The notes beneath the pieces are model-generated. The model saw only the letters and a program-made list of their open reading frames with translations. It made no database searches and was not told the origin of the DNA. From NCBI RefSeq assembly GCF_003013405.1, contig NZ_PXZL01000031.1, positions 1-64,000 on the forward strand: 64,000 bases of DNA, in the 5' to 3' direction. This DNA comes from Brevibacillus formosus. Its GTDB lineage: Bacteria > Bacillota > Bacilli > Brevibacillales > Brevibacillaceae. The first letter of the stretch is position 1; each line of letters starts with the position of its first letter. A program made the translations under genes and the position numbers. Below are positions 60,620-64,000 of this stretch, in pieces.

Positions 60620-63600
60620 TTATTTGGCAAAGCGTATTGCACGTAAGTCAGATAAGGCATTGGATGGAAGCGTGTTGTCGGCAAACAGGAAAAAGACGGG
60701 CGGAGTAAAGGCAGTGCTGTTGTTTGGCAGATTCAGCTCGCGTATGACAGAAGCTACGGCCACTTCCTTGTTTGCGTATACTTGGAGGTCCGCAGTATCG
60801 AGGTCAGTAACGATATGCATCTGATCCTTGCTGTTAGCTCGCCCGAGGACATAATCGGAAACTTCAAGGACATCCAATTCACCTTGTGCCAGCTTGTAGC
60901 TGAGCTCCTCGCCATTCGTACCGACGGTTTTCAGCCATACCACATCGTCCTCGGTTCCTGGCTGCAACAAAAAGATGTCCGTGGACAATTCCTTGCCAGC
61001 AAAGTACGTTCCGGTATTCTGCTCGATCTCAACGGTATGACAGAGGACAGGTGCTCCTGGCAGCAGCAAGTAATACTGGTGGCAAGTCAAACCGCGATAC
61101 TTCTCCTGCTTTTTCACATGGTAGCTGACCTTGATTCCCTGCCACGCATTTTGCTTGTTGTCGACTAGCTCGACAAAGGAAGCCGTACGTTCTTCCTTAA
61201 CCAATGAAAACGCGCTTAACTCCTCAATATAGTTGCCAATTCCACCTGTCCACGGATTCCACCAAGATTTCGGCTTTCGCTCAGGGAATGAGCTGTCCAG
61301 CCACTCCTGCCCATTGCTTGTGAGCGAGTAGAGTGTCGGAGCAAAATCTGGAGCGGCTTTGATCCGCAATCGTCCATTGTCGGCGATATAGACCTGCTGT
61401 CCCTCTTCTACTGTTTGCTCCTGGATGATCTTGCCTGGACCGATTGGAAAAATCGCACTTTGCAATTGCGATACATGCGTGGCAAAACGTCCCTCTACTT
61501 GCACGAGGTCATATGGTTTTTCCGGCGTCTTGAAGGTAAAGCCAGATTCCGTCTCTTCCTCATCTTCTGTAAAGCTCTGCGTTTGTCCGGAAGCTGACTC
61601 GCTCAAAAGAGATGCCATCAGTTCTCCGTCCAAATATTGCTGCTTGTATTCTTTTACTTGTACACCCAGTTCCTTGCTTGTGACAAACGGATTTTGCCCA
61701 TTCGCACTCAACTCCAGATGAGAGGTCAAGCTCAAGTCTGCTGGTAGTGGTTCTTTACGGGCAAAGGCGCGGAATTCTTTCCAGTCGGCATAGCTGCCGT
61801 GCGAGAAGTGAATCGGGCCAAACGATTTTTTTTCCTGCGGAGCAAGCATGCCGAGATTGGTTTCAAGTGTGACGTACCAGCCTTGAATGTCCAAACGGTA
61901 TTCAGGAGGCCAGCACATTCCCCATGGGGCCGTTTCATCCTGTGTAAACAGCCAGTTTTCACTGACTAACTCAGCATCCCAATAGTCCATATCGCTGCCG
62001 TAGGACGACGGTGTTTCCACAAAACGGCCTTGGTACGGCACAATGGGGCGATGAAAACTGTGATGAAAGCCTTGGTTTAGCCACAGCTCAGCAGCCAGCT
62101 TGTCAGCAGAGTGGTTTTCTATCTCCAATCCGTGTTCTACGGTACCATCTCCGAACAGGAGCGTTTTGCTAATCAACGCAAATTGCGGGTATGCACCGGA
62201 GCGGTACGTTGCCCGGATTCCGATGGCTCCCCTTTCTGAGATAAACGCAACTTTCTCGGCACGTTTCTTCGAGAACTCGCTGGAAAACGGTTTGCCGAGC
62301 TTGGGATAGAAGAGATTGGTTGGCTCCCCGCCTGTCCCGCTGACAACGGTCATCTCATTATCTTCTTTGTTCAAGTAGAGCGAATGGCGGCCATGGTGAA
62401 CCTGCCAAGCCTGTTCCGTTTCTCCCGACACCATCGCACCGAGTCCCGTAAAGGCAGCTCCGATTTTTTTGGCAAAAGAAACCGATCTGGCATCTGCGAG
62501 CTTTGCCTCCACCTGTACGTTGGCTTCGTAAAAGCCGTGTTCATACAGATCAGCTTTAAGCGGAAGCGACATGCGCTCTTTGCCAGACAGTTTGAAAGTG
62601 TGGCGTTGCTCTTGTAAGCCGAAAAATGAACATGCGGGCAGCTCGAATGAAAATTCGGCTTCTTCCGCAAAGTTGTTTTCCACGTCCAAATAAAACAGTT
62701 TTGTCTGTCCCGGATAAGAGAGGCCAGGTACATGTAAGGAAAGAGTAGCAGGGAACTTGGGAAGGATTCCTACCTCAAACAGCGCTGCCTTGCCGTTGAT
62801 CAGCAGGTGGGTGCAGACACGCGGATGCGTACGCCAGATGCTTTGCTCTTCTGAGATTGGATAGACAAAAAAGTTTGCTGACAGTGTGGTTTCCCCTGTT
62901 ACAGCCAGCTCGTGCTGATAATCAAAGCGGATCGTGTCGCTCGGCTGCCCGTTTAACGAAATCTGTAACGGCTTGCCTGATTTGTTGACGATTCGGTAGT
63001 GAATCCGATACTCCCGTCCAAAGACCAGCTCCAGCTTTTCCACTTCGGCAGACACGAGATAATCTTCCGTCTCGATGAGGCGCATGCCTCGACCGCGCCG
63101 CTCAAACTCCACGCGCAAGCGCTTTTCTCCTTTTGCCCAGGAGTAGGTGAAGTAATCAAAGCCATTTTCCTTGCGTCCGTCTGGCTCTACGACGATCTCC
63201 CGCGTGGAGTCCTGATACCAGTCAAGCTCCTCAAAATAGTGGGCGATCGCCTCGGTACGGAGCACAGAAGGAATCATATTCATTAGATGGGTGGCGTCGT
63301 CCCGGTCTTCCCAGAAAAAGCCGAACTTCTTATACAACGGAACAGCCTTCGTGTTTCCTGCCCATGTATACAGATCGAGTCGCGGCCAGCCGAGCTCAAT
63401 CGTTTTCTCCAGTGCGCATGAAAGCAGCATCCGGCCGACCTTTTTTCCGTGATAGTCAGGACGTACATTGAGCAATGGGATGTAGAGGGCACCGGTATCT
63501 TCCCGATATTCGGCCAGGCTGCAATAACCAACGACCGTTTCGCCTTCCATTGCGAGATAGACGGTGATAGCGTCAGAGGCTGCTTCTTCTTGTCTGATTT

Positions 63601-63718
63601 GTTCGGCTGTCGTAATCGAATTTCCGCCTCCCCAGCTATCTCGGCTGGCATTCCACATATCTGCGACTGCTGCGGCCAGCTCAGGGCGGTAGGTGACAAT
63701 TGAGATTGATGCTTCCAT
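60620..63718 (-). CDS. GNAT acetyltransferase fused to a large beta-rich region
   Basis: A 1032-residue protein. Residues 1-150 are a complete GNAT domain: VVGYCSLAEY, LLNVRPDYHGKKVGRMLLSCALE (the acetyl-CoA loop RPDYHGKKVGR) and LYTWAGNTKAVPLYKKFGF. The remaining 880 residues are mostly beta strands with Trp- and aromatic-rich stretches, such as AKGEKRLRVEFERRG, SWWNPWTGGIGNYIEE and GLTCHQYYLLLPG. They look like beta-sandwich or mutarotase-like carbohydrate domains, without a recognised catalytic motif. There is no signal peptide. It is the first gene of the pair with the amidohydrolase. Acceptor substrate unknown. Confidence 0.75.
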   Translation of the reverse strand: MEASISIVTYRPELAAAVADMWNASRDSWGGGNSITTAEQIRQEEAASDAITVYLAMEGETVVGYCSLAEYREDTGALYIPLLNVRPDYHGKKVGRMLLSCALEKTIELGWPRLDLYTWAGNTKAVPLYKKFGFFWEDRDDATHLMNMIPSVLRTEAIAHYFEELDWYQDSTREIVVEPDGRKENGFDYFTYSWAKGEKRLRVEFERRGRGMRLIETEDYLVSAEVEKLELVFGREYRIHYRIVNKSGKPLQISLNGQPSDTIRFDYQHELAVTGETTLSANFFVYPISEEQSIWRTHPRVCTHLLINGKAALFEVGILPKFPATLSLHVPGLSYPGQTKLFYLDVENNFAEEAEFSFELPACSFFGLQEQRHTFKLSGKERMSLPLKADLYEHGFYEANVQVEAKLADARSVSFAKKIGAAFTGLGAMVSGETEQAWQVHHGRHSLYLNKEDNEMTVVSGTGGEPTNLFYPKLGKPFSSEFSKKRAEKVAFISERGAIGIRATYRSGAYPQFALISKTLLFGDGTVEHGLEIENHSADKLAAELWLNQGFHHSFHRPIVPYQGRFVETPSSYGSDMDYWDAELVSENWLFTQDETAPWGMCWPPEYRLDIQGWYVTLETNLGMLAPQEKKSFGPIHFSHGSYADWKEFRAFARKEPLPADLSLTSHLELSANGQNPFVTSKELGVQVKEYKQQYLDGELMASLLSESASGQTQSFTEDEEETESGFTFKTPEKPYDLVQVEGRFATHVSQLQSAIFPIGPGKIIQEQTVEEGQQVYIADNGRLRIKAAPDFAPTLYSLTSNGQEWLDSSFPERKPKSWWNPWTGGIGNYIEELSAFSLVKEERTASFVELVDNKQNAWQGIKVSYHVKKQEKYRGLTCHQYYLLLPGAPVLCHTVEIEQNTGTYFAGKELSTDIFLLQPGTEDDVVWLKTVGTNGEELSYKLAQGELDVLEVSDYVLGRANSKDQMHIVTDLDTADLQVYANKEVAVASVIRELNLPNNSTAFTPPVFFLFADNTLPSNALSDLRAIRFAK

Positions 63719-63855
63719 GCTTGTTTAACACCTCGATTACATTGTTAAATGATGGATCTTCTAAGAGTAGTACGTTTGATCCATAGAATTGTTGCTAGTT
63801 TTCGGAAAAAGAATCTGAATATGAGATAATGAGAGTAAGCAGGAAGGAGGTAGCT

Positions 63856-64000
63856 ATGAAACGGAAACTTATTATTGGTGATATCCATGGATATTTTCAT
63901 GTACTTAAGCAGCTACTGGAAAAAGTAAATTATAGGCCTGTACAGGACCAAGCTATTTTTATTGGAGATTATATAAGTAGAGGACCTGAATCTTTAAAAG
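63856..64000 (+). CDS. Metallophosphatase, partial (PrpE/ApaH-like)
   Basis: The first 48 residues of a calcineurin-like phosphatase, cut by the window end, with AGGAAGGAGG before the ATG. IIGDIHGYFHVLKQLL (metal motif GDxHG) and FIGDYISRGPESL (GDxxxRG, usually GDYVDRGPDS) are visible. The Ile-Ser in place of the common Val-Asp keeps the metal-binding Asp. It may act as a serine/threonine protein phosphatase or as a diadenosine tetraphosphatase. Confidence 0.85.
   Translation, partial: MKRKLIIGDIHGYFHVLKQLLEKVNYRPVQDQAIFIGDYISRGPESLK

Noticed and set aside
1-64000. CRISPR array
   Set aside because: No set of regularly spaced short repeats was found; the repeats seen are the Ig-like coding repeats, the tRNA pair, operators and terminators.

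Overview
The window looks like a chromosomal segment of a mesophilic, spore-former-type Firmicute, most likely Brevibacillus or a close Paenibacillaceae relative. The evidence is the polA-mutM-coaE-gapB-nrdR-dnaB-dnaI block (the order known from Bacillus subtilis, here with a lytic transglycosylase after coaE and without ytaF and speD), strong AGGAGG-type ribosome sites, TTG/GTG starts, and a mid-range G+C backbone interrupted by clearly AT-rich patches. The species call is inference.

Layout. 1-4420: a long imperfect RNA-like hairpin, then a marR-controlled drug-efflux operon with two different HlyD-type adaptors and a 14-TM EmrB/QacA pump. 4426-7097: EamA exporter with an overlapping small membrane protein, a cell-wall amidase and a divergent polysaccharide deacetylase. 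7238-17526: the housekeeping replication, repair and metabolism block, including a gapB promoter with a CcpN-type motif. 17503-20972: a DUF218 protein and a secreted protein made of ten bacterial Ig-like repeats.

21089-28125: tRNA-Ala(GGC) followed by an AT-rich island that ends in a partial duplicate of the same tRNA. The island carries a PD-(D/E)XK nuclease-like protein, a large protein with an HNH motif, a second HNH/zinc protein, a small membrane protein, and fossils of an IS21 transposase and, just beyond the right repeat, of a tyrosine integrase. This is the best candidate for an undescribed (defence-type) system.

28273-48072: accessory metabolism and regulation: an epimerase-like envelope protein, a LytS/LytT two-component system facing a metabolite:H+ symporter, an ECF S component, AraC/TetR/MarR/Lrp regulators next to their likely targets, a DUF3817-MFS fusion transporter, an old-yellow-enzyme reductase, a serine hydrolase and a Fur-boxed iron-siderophore binding lipoprotein.

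48176-64000: DUF4253 and CoxG-like proteins, a two-component system divergent from a membrane-anchored multicopper oxidase operon, a quinone-oxidoreductase-like protein, a large UPF1-like SF1 helicase, DegV, an amidohydrolase, a 1032-residue protein with an N-terminal GNAT domain, and the start of a metallophosphatase gene cut by the window end.
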